64,000 nt of DNA from Paguma larvata (taxonomy: Eukaryota > Chordata > Mammalia > Carnivora > Viverridae), in contig CM057829.1 in NCBI GenBank assembly GCA_030068075.1, positions 85,303,132-85,367,131 on the forward strand, read 5' to 3'. Below, in pieces: positions 38,701 to 52,900 of the stretch; positions within the stretch are counted from its first letter, which is position 1, and every line of letters starts with the position of its first letter. The notes under the pieces were generated by a model. It was not told where the DNA came from. It did not search any database and saw only the letters and a program-made list of their open reading frames with translations. A program made the position numbers and the translations under genes.

Positions 38701-41700
38701 TCATGTTTCCCTTTGAGCCCTCAGTGGGAGAGGGAATGACATAGCTGGGATGGAGGAAGCATTTGAACTAATTTTTCGACGGATATGTTAGTAATAAAAA
38801 TTTGGGAAGGTAGCCTAACCAGGGAATAAGCTATGGTACATTTCTGTGCTTTTTTAAAAAAAAATAGAGTATAGTGCATTCACAAAGAATAGGTGTCAGT
38901 AGAACTTGATTTTTTCTAAGATTTCTAAAAGGTGTGAATGATTGACAGTTCTATCCCAATGTATTCTCTTCCAATTCTGTTTGTAATTTATATCTAGAAT
39001 TTGATGCTTTGTCCAGACTTGGAATCCCAGATGCTGTGAGCTACATAAAGAAGAGATACAAGACTACACAACTCTTGTTTTTGAAAGCAGCTTGTGTTGG
39101 TCAAGGACTTGTGGACCAGGTGGAAGCATCAGTAGAGGAAGCCATCAGCTCTGGAACATGGGTCGATATTGCCGTATGTTCCATCCTTTTCTTGTTAATT
39201 TTTCTTTAAACCAGGGACAGCTGATATTCACTAGAATGGGGCCGTGTCAAGTATTAGGATACATGAAAGTAGTCTTAGCTTTATAGCCAAATTCTAGCAA
39301 TCATTGTTATAGCAAAAACTATCTCAATCATGCTTAAAGACTTTATAGCTTTTGAGGTAGAATGACCTTTTATATATGGATAGGCAACATCCAGAATTCC
39401 ATAAATCTCAAAGCAAAGAGTACAACACTCCTATCAGTCTTGCCATACAGAAATTGGTGAGATTTCTCACAGTCTTATCCAAGCATTTACAGCTCTCCTG
39501 GCATCAGGCATTCATGTAGCATTGGTTGTATCCTCCATCCATTCATTAACCTCTGCTCATGTATTAACCATGAGCTGCTTTAGCACTGCTACTGTTTTAC
39601 TTCAGTGTTCAGTATTGACCTGCATTTTTTATGCCAAAAAGATAAGTGTGGGTGAAGAATAAGAGGCCAATCCATTATTTTCTCGTCAGTGCCCAGATTC
39701 TCTTTATAAAGCAGAAAATTACTTGTTTTGAAAGATTCCTGATATAAGTGTCTGTGTATTCATTCAACAGACTTTTTTTTTTAATTTTTTTAATGTTTAT
39801 TTATTTTTGAGAGACAAAGAGACAGAGTGTGAGCAGGGGAAGGACAGAGAGGGAGGGAGATACAGAATCTGAAACAGGCTTCAGGCTCTGAGCTGTCAGC
39901 ACAGAACCCAACGTGGGGCTCAAACTCACAGACCGTGAGATCATGACCTGAGCTGAAGTCGGCCACTCAACCGACTGAGCCACCCAGGCGCCCCTCAACA
40001 GACTTTATTAAGTGCCATTTATGTGCCAGGAACCATTTTACTTGCTGGGAATGTGGTGTTCAGACAGGTTTCCTAGGGGGGAGATAGTTAATGAAAATGA
40101 TAATTTTAGACAGTCAAAGAGCTAAGAAGAAATCTGTTGTGGAGGTAAAGCTATCAGGACTTGATGGTGGATTGTTTGTGGGTTTATGAGAGGAACCGAG
40201 TGTGACACGAAGGTGTGAGGCCTGATCACCTGAGTGGAGAACAGTACCATTAATCGAGAGGGGGAAACGATGAATAAAGGAGCTAGGAGTCTGGGGGTAG
40301 GCAGCTGCAATCAGTGTTGTTCTGGACATGTGAAATTTGAGACGCCTATTAGACATATGAGCAGAGAGGTTAGGGAAGTAGTAGGACGTGAACTCCAAGA
40401 GCTCAGAGGGATGATGAAAGCAGAAATATCATTTGGGAGGTTGTCAGCATAGAGATGGTTCTGAAGGCCACTGGACTTAATGAGGTCACCTAGGGGAGAG
40501 CATAGATGTAACGAATGGTTTATCTGTATGATATTGCATTTACACTTGTTTTCATTTTTCTTCTCCCTCTAGCCTCTGTTACCCAGTTCTTTATCAGTGG
40601 AAGACGCTGCAATGTTGCTCAGCAGGTGATGAGAGCATTCAGCAAGCAGGCTTCAGCTGTGGTCTTTAGCGACACCGTTGTGGTCAGCGAAAAGTTCATA
40701 AACAACTGCACAGAACTGTTCAGTGAACTGATGCACCAAAAAGCTGAAAAGGTATGCCACATCTCCCTTCCCTGCTAGTCTCGACACTCCTGTCACATCA
40801 GTCTCTTCTGACGTCTTTTGAAAAATGGGGTAGGCAGTACTTATCCAGGAACGAACACTGTTCCTTTCCCCTTAATGTGTCACTCCTTTCTATCTCCTCT
40901 CCTCGATTCATCTTCCCCTTCTTCATTCCCGTCAGGACGTGTATGTTAGAGCTTAGGTAAGAGCTGATTTTATAAACTGAAATCATCTAAATCATACACT
41001 TTACAATTAAGTCACTTAAAGGTTGATCCAACGTTCAAATCCACAAAAATGTTTTCTGTGGATTAGATGCACAAATATACAGTATATCCATCAATCACTA
41101 CACTATATATTTACTAAATCTAGCAGAGCCTTCTTAATTTTACCTATTTGGGGTGCACAAATGGGGCAACTTACTGAGGAAAGAAATTGTTGCTATCAAA
41201 ACTGATGAGTCCTCTGAGCAAGTGCTGTCAAAGTGTTTAGAAGCAGAGGTCCTGCCGGGCCGGCATTAACGAATATTCAGGTCGTGTTTCTAGTTAGCAA
41301 CACCATCTACTTCTGAAGCCTGCTCACGGGTGGGTAGAACAAGCCCATTTATCTTAGACTGTTAATAAATTTGTGAGAGCTTATTAAATATATAAATAAT
41401 TTGTATTCATCTATATTCTTTTGAAGCTCTTTAATAGTTTTAAAAAGAGACAGAATTTGCTATGGCTTGCCTGCTAATAAGCAGCACTGAGGAGTAAAAG
41501 TCCATAGGACTGACAAGAGTAAACCCGAGTTCCAATCTCAGCGTGTTTACTCTCTGTTTGACTTTGGACAAATAGACGTCCAGTTTCCACATCTTCAAAG
41601 AAAGGATGATGATGGCTCCTGTCTTAAAGATAAATGTAAATAAAGGAGGGATGTATACAAAATGCCTGGTACATATTAGCTACCAGTTGCTAAATGGCTA

Positions 41701-44700
41701 CATTTGTGATCTTTTATTAAAACAAAAACATGGTAATCAGTTTTTTTTCTTTCTGCTCCTCCCTCCAACTACAAAAATAACTTCAGAAAAAAAGGTGATT
41801 CTGTTGTTTGAACTGTCAACATCCTAAACAGTTTTATTCAGAAACCAAAAGGGAAATACCATTTTTCACATGAAAATATACTTTTGTCACTACAAATTTA
41901 GAGCCGTATCCCTTGATGAAAAAGCAGTTTCTGAACTTGGAAATAGTTCATTATTCTTAACATAAATTTTTAAAAAGCAGAGATAAAGAATGAGTCCAGA
42001 GGAAAAAACAGTTTAAATGACTAAGTGTACAACTCACACATGGTCATTATGTTAGGGTTGGGAGTGGAGATTTTGTTAATCTTTCTAGTAAACTTAGGTA
42101 TCAAGTGGCACTGGACTTGGGAGCCTCAAAAAGAAAAAGAGCAAGGGTTACCTATTAACAGTGGTAAAAAAAAAAAAAAAAAAGCCGAAGCCAAATTGCA
42201 TCTGATGTTATGAGATCAGTTCTTCATTGACCAGAGAGGATTTCTCATCAGCTGATGACAGATTCAGAAAGCCAGGAACTGCAAGGGAAGAGACTGACCT
42301 TTGGCTGGGAGGGACCTCCTCAGAGTGGCAGCTCTGGACAGAGCTCTGTCCTTCTTCTGAGCAATGAAATCAAACAAGAAGAATCAGGATGAGTAATAAT
42401 AATCAAGTGTATAAATGACTTTTATGTTTTCGGTAATGCCATTTATTTTTGCTTACCAAGAAAAGCATGTTTTATTTCAGGAAATGAAAAATAATCCTGT
42501 TTATTTAATCACTGAAGAAGATCTCAAACAAGTCTCCATTTTAGAAAGCATTAATACAAGTAAAAAGGATAAAAAAGATGAACGAAGGAGAAAAGCAACA
42601 GGTAATAAATTATTAATCAAGAAGTTTCAAAGATGACATAAAAACACATGTTCTTTACGTGTTGCAGTGAACTCTGCATTTATTAGGCCCTGGGAAAGCC
42701 CTTTTATTTGGTTGATTTACCTTTAACTGCTAATATTAACCAAATCTTTTGCTGATGAATGAAATTTTGCTGATGAAAATAGAAATATTAGTGATTACTT
42801 TTTCATTTTGTGAGAACTAAGTTAATTTCATGACCTGGCCATCTTCCGCCGTTCACCCCTCACCCTTTATGTTCCAGCCCGGTAGCCTTTTCTCTTGAGT
42901 CTCAAATTTGGCAAGTTTGGGCTACCACTAGCTCTTCCTTCCACCTGAATGTTCTCTCCCGAACTTCAGGGAACTGATTTCTTCCTGTCCTTCAGAACTC
43001 CACTTCAAATGTCAGTTCCTCAGGGAGGCCTCCCTCACCACCCGGAACAGTAGACACGGTCACTCTCCATCATATTACCTCCTGGCTTTTTGCATCACTT
43101 TTATCACTGCCATGCGTTTTATTGTTTGGAAGCCTTGTCCATCTCATACATTGTTGTTTCCCTGGTCCTTAGAATTCTCGTTGGTGTATTTTAGATGCTC
43201 TCAAAATGCCTGTTGAATGAATTTCCCAAGGAGATATTATTTCTTTTATTTTTTTTTTAATTAAAAGTCAGTGGAAATTATTCTAGGTAGCACATGTATT
43301 TTCCGTACTTTTTATAGTAGGAACAATTTTACTGGCACTGTATCAAGGTTAAAGAAATTAGATATTCAACATGTTTCATTAATAAATACCAACTATACTG
43401 AAGATGTGTTATAAAAACTTCAATTTTTATTTGTTGTGGGAATTCACTTCTGTTTCTTTGATATTGTTTCTTTCCTCTTCAAAAATCTTTTTCTACAAAA
43501 TCTTTTGATTTGGTGCTTTGAAATTTCTCTGTATTCTTCTGGAGAAACTGTACAATAAATTACTCCAATAAATCATCGTAGTATCACAGCCATGCATATT
43601 TTACCATATTATTTAAAGATATAAATTTACTTTAATGAGTTAGTGTCAGAATAGCTAGTCTGTTTTATTTCCTTCTAAAAATTCGGAGTTATCTGATCTT
43701 CATCTGAGTGACAGTACTGTCATGTGGTAATAGTGTAGGTATAGTGCGTGGAACAAGGTCAAGTATAACAGTCTTCCCTAATAAGAAATTTATTACCAAA
43801 AGTAAAAAGCACATTCACCTTAGACTTGTGTTTTGAAAATCATATTTTTCTATCCTAAAGGCAAGGGAAAATAATAGAACTTACAATTAGAGAACATGAT
43901 GAAATTTAAAGGAATTCTACTTAGGATTTAGAAAAAGATCTGTAGTTTATATGTTGTTTTACACTATTTAAAAATGAATCTTTTTTGAAGAAACATATTT
44001 TCAGTATTTTTCAGTATTTCAATCCCATTATTAGAGAAGTATTCTCTTTTGTTGAATAGATACTTTAAATGTAAATATGTAATGGTAGAGAAATACCTCA
44101 ATAACAGTGTTTTGGTTTAGTCTTTAGCCAATAGGTGATTGATAACTCTGTTTTTCCACTTATCCAATTTAGTATTTATAGTCAACATTTATCAAACACC
44201 TGTGTGTCGAGCATTACTTTAACCCCAAACACTAGTGGGGCCCGCTCCCTGTTCTCAAGGAGTTCGTTGTCTCCTTGAGTGGTGTAAGACTCAGGATGTC
44301 TCATAAACATGGGTAGTCCTTCGACCAAGAAGACAAAAAGCAACAATAATTAAATTATGGTGAAATACCATAATGGAGATATTAATGAGGCTGTGGTAAC
44401 AGAGATGAACAAATGAGGGCACATTTCTTTGGGGGAAGGTAGAAGAAGAGGTAAAGGAATGGGCTGGGTCAAGAAAAAGCCAGAAAAAGCTACAGAAAAG
44501 ACGTGTCTGTGGACAAGGAAGAAGAGACTGAGGAAGAGACTATTTAGAGCAGGTAAGCTATCTGAGTTGTTCAAATTTAAGAGATTTTGTACTTTATTTT
44601 TGATTGGCTGAATTACAAAACTTCTGTTATAATAGAGAAACTCCAACCTTAAGTATCACCTAAAAGTTAATTACTTGGCTTTTCTTGTTCTGCTGTAAAG

Positions 44701-47700
44701 TTAAATATGACAAGATAGTGTCATCGTTTTCTAAAACTGGTAATTTAGTTAGGGAAGACTAACAAGTATCCTCTTCCACCAGAGGGCAGTGGAAGCGTGA
44801 GAGGAGGTGGTGGCAGCAATGCCAGAGAGTACAAAATTAAAAAAATCAAGAAGAAAGGAAGAAAAGAAGAGGAGAGTGATGATGAGTCATCTCACACTGG
44901 TGTGTAGCTTTATTTTACTCTTCCTTTGTATGTGCATGATTTTAAACATTTTCTTACGATGTGTACTGTTAGGTGTACATGGTTATACAAGAAGTCCTCG
45001 CTTTGCACAGTTTCCGTGGACACACATTTCAGTTACCACAGTTTAGCTGATGACACCAGTCCCCCAACAACACGGTTCGTATTTTAGTCACCAGCGTGTA
45101 TTAGCTGTGAGTAATTGCGGGAAGTACGAACTTTGCTGCTGGCTCCTCAGTCCACAGATCAGCACATAAATAACACAGGTGCATCATGAGCTATGACAGT
45201 CACATCCCTGATTTCAGAGGTTGTCAGTGACGGATCCCCGTGCCTGTCTTCTTCACTTTATGTGCAGACAACACACCATGTAGTTGTGTGGCCTTCTTGT
45301 CTCCCAGTGATGAATCCATACAACATTTTACAAAATGGATATTCAAAAGGGAATCGGCCAACAAAGATGAAAATGAAGCAAGGAAATGAAGTGATAACAC
45401 TGGAAATAAACTATGAATCAGGAATAAATGGAGTTAGGGGAGAAGTAGCTGACTGTGAGAACGTTGGTATTGTCCTGTTCGGAGACCAGTATGCGGCCTG
45501 AGGCTCTCAGTAGAGGCGCACTTACTCACGTAAGTGGGGAAAGTGGTCGTAACAGGATGAAAATGTTTTAGAGGAGGTGAGGTTGGCGGAAAACCTCCTT
45601 GTAGAAGAATTCTCAGAGATGTTTCACAGCATCGAAAGGGCAAAGGATAAAATGCCGTAAGCCGATCCGAGTTCACAAAAGGAGTATGACAACTTGCCAA
45701 GGCATAGAAAAGATGCTTGCTCTGGGTTATAAGTCACAGGATGAGAAGAAGCAAGAACTGTTCAGATTATTTTTGATAAGTTTTTTACAAAGAAATAAAA
45801 TACTTTCATGCTCAGAATTTCTAATGAGCTAAATTACAGTATGCTAAATTGTTGGTTTTCTTTTTCATTTCCCTTTATAGTCATAACCAGCAGTAAGAAT
45901 GTTTAATGTTTTCAGAAACATAACAGTCAAATTTTCCCATTGTTTATGAAGAACACCTTGCACAGTTTCGGCTTGCATGGTCATTTTTATGGTTTCTCAC
46001 TCTCTTGCAGAACAAATTATAGTATTTTATAAAGAGTGGATTTCTGCATATTTGAGTAGGAAACACTAATTTTATGCATGTTTAAGTTTTATGGTAAAGA
46101 GATTGGTTGCTTCTACTTAAGGAGGAGGATTAAGTATATGCATCTTCCTTTTCCAAGACTTGTTACTGTGCAGTATTGATAAGTTAGCAAGAGACATGTT
46201 AGTTTTTCTAAGTAAAGTTACAATTCTTCTATGTTTGTGTTTTAAATAAATTTACTTAATGTAACTGTGATGCCTCCCTCTTCCTTTTCCCCAGTAAAGA
46301 GAAAATGATGATAATTTGAAATTTTTATTTTATTTCTTCCACAGAGCTCATTTTGTGTGGGCTAGAGCGGGGAGGCATAGAAATCAGTTGACATGGCTTC
46401 AGCTATTAGTGTGCTACTACTAGAGATAACGTACTTGCTTAAGATCTACTTTTAAAGTATTTTAAGATATTCTCAACATGCATAAAACAGTATTAATTAC
46501 ACATTATCTTCATAGAGGGGCGCCTGGGTGGCTCAGTCGGTTAAACATCCGACTTCAGCTCAGGTCATGATCTCACAGCTCGTGGGTTCAAGCCCTGTCA
46601 TGCTCTGTGCTCACAGCTCAGAGCCTAGAGCCTGCTTCAGATTCTGTTTCTTTCTCTCTCTGCCCCTCCCCAACTTGCACACGCGCTCTCTCTCCCTCTC
46701 TCTCTCTCAAATATAAATAAACATTTTTTAAAAATTTAAAAAAACCCTATCTTCATAGAAACAATTAACCCTGTTCTTATTTTAGGCAGTATTAAGACTG
46801 ACCTACATGAGTTTTAATTTTTCATTGATAAATGAATTTCTCAATTCCCTATATGTACTAGGGGTGGGAGAGAAGGGACATTTAATAAAATATTTCTCTA
46901 GTATCTGTAGCCTTACGTAATTATTAAATAAGGCATATATTACTTCTTTTGTGCATAGATTACAGAGGGGGCTATAAAGGCAGTAAAACCATTCACCTAA
47001 AAAAATATAATTTCAGTGCTTTTTGAAAGGGGATTGTGTTATAATCTCTGAAATGGATATAATCAGGTTCTCAGCTAAAATACAGCATCAACTCTGTGAA
47101 AGCTTACTAGATGGAAGTGCAATTTAATAACTTGTAACCTGCATGCTGGAAGCAAACATAGAAAGCAGAAACTATCTGATGTGGAAGATCAGGAATGGAT
47201 AGTCTTTCAAAAAGAAAGGATAGTCTATCTCTTCTCATGTGTCTATCTGTTCTAAAGCTATAATGTCAACTACTTAGATCTTGATGCATAGAGAAGATTG
47301 ATTTTTGAGCTATTTTTTATTCTATTAATTTTTTATTTTTATTTCTAAGGTTTTAGAATAACCACCATCCACTAGTGGAAATACTCACTTTTATATTTTC
47401 ACAATTAATAATGGAAATATTGTTAGTTTTCTTTGTCTGCAACCTGTACTTATCCAAGTCAGTGAGTAGGCATGCCATTTCCACAGTTAACAATTATTTC
47501 CATTACATTAACTGCATACAAATTTTCCTTGGTATAGAATTATTTTTGTAAGAAGAAAAATAAATTATGAATGTAAAATTATGAGGATTTTTTTCATCTG
47601 TGCTTTTCTCAAAGACAATTTTTAGCTTAATTTTACTGGAGTTGTAGTTCATATGATTATAAAGACTTTTCCTGAAGATCTTATGTAACTTACAAGGATG

Positions 47701-49869
47701 ATTTGATATTTAGTGACTATTCATTTTTACAAAGACAGAAATTCTGCTCATTATACACTGTTCAACAGAGAAGTTATCTTCTTAAAAAAATTTTTTAACG
47801 TTTATTTACTTTTGAGACAGAGGGAGAGACAGCACTAGCAGGGGAGGGGCAGAGAGAGAGAGAGGGAGACACAGAATCAGAAACAGGCTCCAGGCTCCAA
47901 GCTGTCAGCACAGAGCCCGATGCAGGGCTTGAACCCATGAACCATGAGATCATGACCTGAGCCGAAGTTGGGCACCCAGCTAACTGAGCCACCCAGGCGC
48001 CCAAAGAAGTTATCTTTTCTTAAAAGATTTTTTTTTAACCTTGATTTGCAACTATTTGCATCATCCAAGTTAGACTGGGGAGAAAACATCTTTATTATTT
48101 TTCTGATTGACTCAGAAAACAGTCATGAAATGAAGGTACAAAATTATTATGCAAAAGAAATGCCACTATATATCTTATTTTAAAAATTTTCACTGGTTAC
48201 TGCTCTTTGACATTGGCAATATCAGAGTCTTTGTGGTAGGCAGTGAATGAATTACCATCTTACTTAATATGTTGATAAACCTTATTTACTTTTAGGTTGC
48301 TTTATGTTTTTGTTGTTTTACCCATTGCTCATTTCTACTATAGGAAAGAAGAAGCCAGAGATCACTTTTATGTTCCAGGATGAGATTGAAGATTTTTTAA
48401 GAAAACACGTACAAGATGCCCCTGAGGAGTTTATCTCTGAACTTGCTGAGTACTTAATAAAGTAAGTGTAAAATCATATTTTTTTCTGTTTTATGATAGA
48501 AATTCAGAGTTTTTATATAAAATTTTTACCAAGAGCATAGAAAACATATATTTTAGGTCTTTTCTTTTCAAAGCTTAGAATTTAATCTAGCCACTAAATT
48601 GCAGATTTTGTTTGGCTATAGAGGCTATTCAACTCAACAAACATGTAAGTGCAAGGCAGTATAGGAAATAAAAGGTGAGAGTGTGGAGGCGTCCTGGTTC
48701 ACTGATGCTATAGTCCTAGTTGGGAGAAACACCAACATAATAGCTGGCTGCTCTCTAACATACGTGAAAAGTAACATCTAAAAGAAAGAAAAGGCTGTTT
48801 TCTATCTGGATTTGACAGAGAGTAAACAGTGCACTTTTAGGGGAGAAATAAAGCAACAAACTGCCTTCAGTGAGAATAAAGTGAGACAGCACTAGCTTGT
48901 AATTGAGCCAAACTAAATTTATTTTACAGAAGTGAAAGAAATTGTGTATAACTTGACCATTACTAACTAACGTGATTTTCCCTCAAGTTAGTTCCAGTGT
49001 GTAAGCTATAAATGCAGTCCAGGAGCATAGTGCATCTAACACTGAATTTAGAGTACAGCTTTTGTAGTGAGATTTTTTTCATTTCACTAAATACTTTCTG
49101 TGCTTGAATATATTATATAATCATATTTTTCGTATGTCAAAAGATGGAATAGTTACTTCTAATCACTTGCCATTACTTTTTAAAATAATCTATTCTGGGG
49201 GCGCCTGAGTGGCTCAGTCAGCTCAGCATCCAGCTTCGGCTCAGGTCAGGATCTCTGGCGATTTGTGAAGTTGAGCCCCGCGTCAGGCTCTGTGCTGATG
49301 GCTCAGAGCCTGGAGCCTGCTTCGGATTCTGTGTCTCCCTCTCTCTCTCCCTCTCTCTGCCCCTCCCCCACTCATACTCTGTCTCTCAAACATAAACATT
49401 AAAATAATTTTTTAATAAAAAAATAATCTATTCTTAGTTGTCGAGCATAAAGTTTTTAGTATGTTATCCTTTATATACTTTAGATATTGAGAATTTATTA
49501 TTCCCAAGGGCGGGGAACAGATTTATAGTCTATTCGCAAAGTTAACTTTTAAAAATTACTTTGAATTGAATTTGAATTGAATCTTCTGTTACTGCTATTC
49601 TTACTGCCTTGGGTGCAATAATTTTGAGTACTTTAAGGTTGAGAAAAGCAATGCATTTAAGTGATAAGTCCTAGGCTTAGAGGACAAATTCTTGTGAATC
49701 AGTCTCCAAATTAATCTTGTTTGTTTAAAAAATATAGTGGTGTCTGGGTGGCTCAGTCGGTTAAGCGTCCAACTTCATCTCAGGTCATGATCTCACAGTC
49801 TGTGGGTTCGAGCCCCACATCAGGCTCTGTCCTGACAGCCCAGGGCCCGGAGCCCGGAGCCTGCTTCAG

Positions 49870-49920
<51 letters not shown>

Positions 49921-52900
49921 TCCTTCCCCACTTGTGCACTGTCTGTCTCTCAAAAATAAATAAACATTAAAAATTTAAAAAAATAGAGAGGTCTTCTCCT
50001 AAGGCCTATTTCCATAGAAGCAAAATTTTTTATATGCATAAATCTAGTACTTTTTAATAAACTAAATATATTTATCTTGTGCACAGACCTCTTAATAAAA
50101 CTTACCTCGAGGTGGTACGTTCAGTGTTCATGTCTTCAACTTCCTCTGCCTCTGGAACTGGTCGAAAGCGCACTGTCAAGGACTTGCAAGAAGAGGTTTC
50201 AAACCTATATAATAATATTCGGCTCTTTGAAAAAGGGGTCAAGTTCTTTACAGGTATACCTAGTACTGTTTTTTCATTGATTCTCATAATTGTTCTTGGA
50301 CATTCATTTTAACAAAACACCTTTATTTTCCAGATGATACGCAAGCTACTCTTACGAAGCATTTGCTGAAGACCGTGTGTACTGATATCACTAACCTCAT
50401 TTTCAACTTCTTAGCTTCGGATTTAATGATGGCGGTGGACGATCCCGCAGCCATTACAAATGAAGTAGGACCGGATTTGCCTGCCATTCTTGATGTGTTT
50501 TGTTTTGAAATAAAAGCATGCTTTATTTTCTCACATCAGAAGTAGTCTAAAGGAAAGTAAAATATAGGAACGGGTTTTTAGGGAAAACATCCATCAGATT
50601 TTTCATTTAAATTGGTAATGTAACCAGTCTGTTGAAAGTAATGGTGGTTAATTACTTTAGAATCAACACTTTTATTTTTTCCTAATTATTATGGTGTCAC
50701 ATCCCTTTTTCCTGCTGAGTTGCAAATCCCTTAACGGTGCTCTGGCCTGATGCCATAACTCCTCAGTCATTTTCATTTAGTGGCACCATCTCTTCTCAAC
50801 ATTTAAATGACATTTTATTTGTTAAAAATCCTAATCTCAAACTGAATTCAAAGTTAATTTCTTCCCTCCTTGAAATGTCGGGTAGAGCAGCGACCCCCAG
50901 CTGCCTGGAGAAGGAACAGTGTGACCTGTCCCTAGCTCTCCTCCTCCACTTCTTCTCTGTCCGTGTAGATCCACTTAAAGTTTGAGGTTTAGGAAAAATG
51001 AAAGAGGCAAAAGCGCCTCATAGAAATGACTGTATCACCGGTTATGACCTAGGTCCAATGCTGTGGTGTCTCATGATGTGGCCGTTGCCACATAGGTGGC
51101 GTAGGTTGTTTTGGGGAATGTTTTTTAGCATGTGACTCCCTCTTATAGCAAGGACCACCCCCTTAATTTCCAAACAGATATAGCTATTTCTCCCTCCAAC
51201 CCCAGCAAAGTACTGTCCCCCTCCCTCCTTTGGCTTGACAGTGAATCTCCAAATGCCTGGACAGTTCATGTATCCTGCCTCTGTGCCAACGTCTGCTATG
51301 GGAAATAACATGGGGTCTTGTCCTGTGCCCTTTGGAAGCTACTGAAAGATTTGGTGTGCCATGTGATGGGAAGTCAGTAGGTCGCCCTGGTCTTCTAAGA
51401 CTCACTGTAACTTTCAGGGCCTGCTGGCCAAGCCATTCCAGTAGGCCTCCACCAGAAATTTCACACTAGGCAGGCCATCAGACTGGTCAGAATGCCAAAA
51501 CTTCTTGAGACACATCTATGTGGACAGGGGTGCTGGAAAGACCATGCACCAAATAATAGAACAACTGTCCATCCATAGACCAAGTTCTCTAGTTTATAGG
51601 CATTGTTAAATTTTATTCAAGAGTGGGATCCCCTTCACTTGGCATTAGGGAAAAGCACTCTTCACACCCCAATGAAAAAGAGAAGGAGTAGCCTCTTGCC
51701 CCAAATTCTCTTCTTCCCACAAGATGAAGGGTTCTCTCTCCCTTCTTCCCCCTCGCCACTCCCCCACCCTGTCTTCCTCTTACATTGCTGGGCCAGAAGG
51801 GAGGAGCAGGGCTATATCTAGCCTCATTGACTGACTGACTGTTGGCTAGCTTTCAGATTTTACAATGCTTTTGCGTATTTTTATCCCTAGTTTGAGAGCT
51901 AAAACTCAAAAACAAAAATAAATTCTATTCAGTAATCAGTTACAGTAACAAATATGCTTTGTTTTGTTTGATCTTATATGCACCACATGTCAAAGTCACA
52001 ATCACAGAAAATTTTTTTTCTCCTTCTTCTAGGTAAGAAAAAAAATTTTAAGTAAATTATCAGAAGAAACCAAAGTAGCTCTCACAAAACTCCATAGCTC
52101 TCTGAATGAAAAGGTAAGTAAAGTTTGATTCTGTTTAGATAATGGGGCTAGAATTTGTGACCTTTCAGTAGATTTTTATCGGAATAATTGTAAACTAAAT
52201 GTCTTTGGGAGGTGAAGAGGGAGAACAGGCTGGGGACATTTTATCCTCTTTAGTCCTAAATCACAATGTCAAGTTTAATAACAAAATGACCTTTTTAAAA
52301 ATTGTATTTAGGGTTTAAAATTATAGAACAGTATGAAGTGACTGTATTTCTTTGGGCAACCTGTTAATAAAAGTAAATTATGGCATTAAACACCTTTTCA
52401 GAGCATAGAAGACTTTCTTTCTTGTCTGGATTCTGCAGCAGAGGCTTGTGATATTATGGTGAAAAGGGGAGACAAAAAAAGGGAAAGGTAACAACATTGA
52501 ATTAATCTACATTATTAACAGATTCTTAGATGTGGGATATTTCATATCTGAAGTTGGTAACTATCTGGATCTTGCACAGAGAACTCTTGTGTCCAAATGG
52601 CTGCATACCTTCAAGTATATTCAGTACACAGGTGTCCCTCTCTGACCCATTTTGATAGGGTAGCAAGGTTCCCTAATCCCATAGCAGATCAGGCCTGGGA
52701 ACTTTATGTTAGCTTTGAGACCTTCCTTATAGAAAACTTATGTGCATCAGTGCACTTCTGTCTGATCCCCAACAACCCAAAATAAAAAGTATACTTTGAG
52801 TATCCTTGCTATATGGTTTTCTCTACCATTTTTTAGCATATTAGTTTATCGATACCACTTAGGGTCTAGTGTGTCTATATTTCCTATTTAAAATATCCTT

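Larger units (their letters stand above)
39174..40572 (+). other. UFL1: UFL1 intron 9
   Basis: It contains an antisense SINE (39776-39994) and an antisense L2 remnant (about 40080-40500) reaching to within about 75 bases of exon 10. The stretch 39174-39760 shows nothing I recognise. Confidence 0.75.
44900..48343 (+). other. UFL1: UFL1 intron 12 (3.4 kb)
   Basis: It contains a Tigger-like DNA transposon remnant (about 44980-45780), a sense SINE (46517-46747) and an antisense SINE (47781-48002). The stretches 45790-46500 and 46760-47760 show no repeat I recognise. Confidence 0.7.
48462..50086 (+). other. UFL1: UFL1 intron 13
   Basis: Two sense SINEs (49197-49419 and 49738-49978) lie near the 3' end, the second about 110 bases before exon 14. 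The stretch 48462-49180 shows no clear feature. Confidence 0.8.

Noticed and set aside
45193..45501. A 102-codon frame considered as a domesticated transposase gene
   Set aside because: It covers only a helix-turn-helix-like piece, the rest of the transposase is missing or broken, and it lies within a UFL1 intron without its own signals.
46528..46716. Recurrent short peptides beginning [16 protein letters not shown] at many sites
   Set aside because: These are translations of the CAN-SINE head in one frame. Their recurrence comes from the repeat, not from a gene family.
50254..50333. The 80-base gap between exons 14 and 15 considered as retained coding sequence
   Set aside because: It has a proper GTATAC donor and TTTTCCAG acceptor, and removing it restores the family sequence exactly, so it is a short intron.
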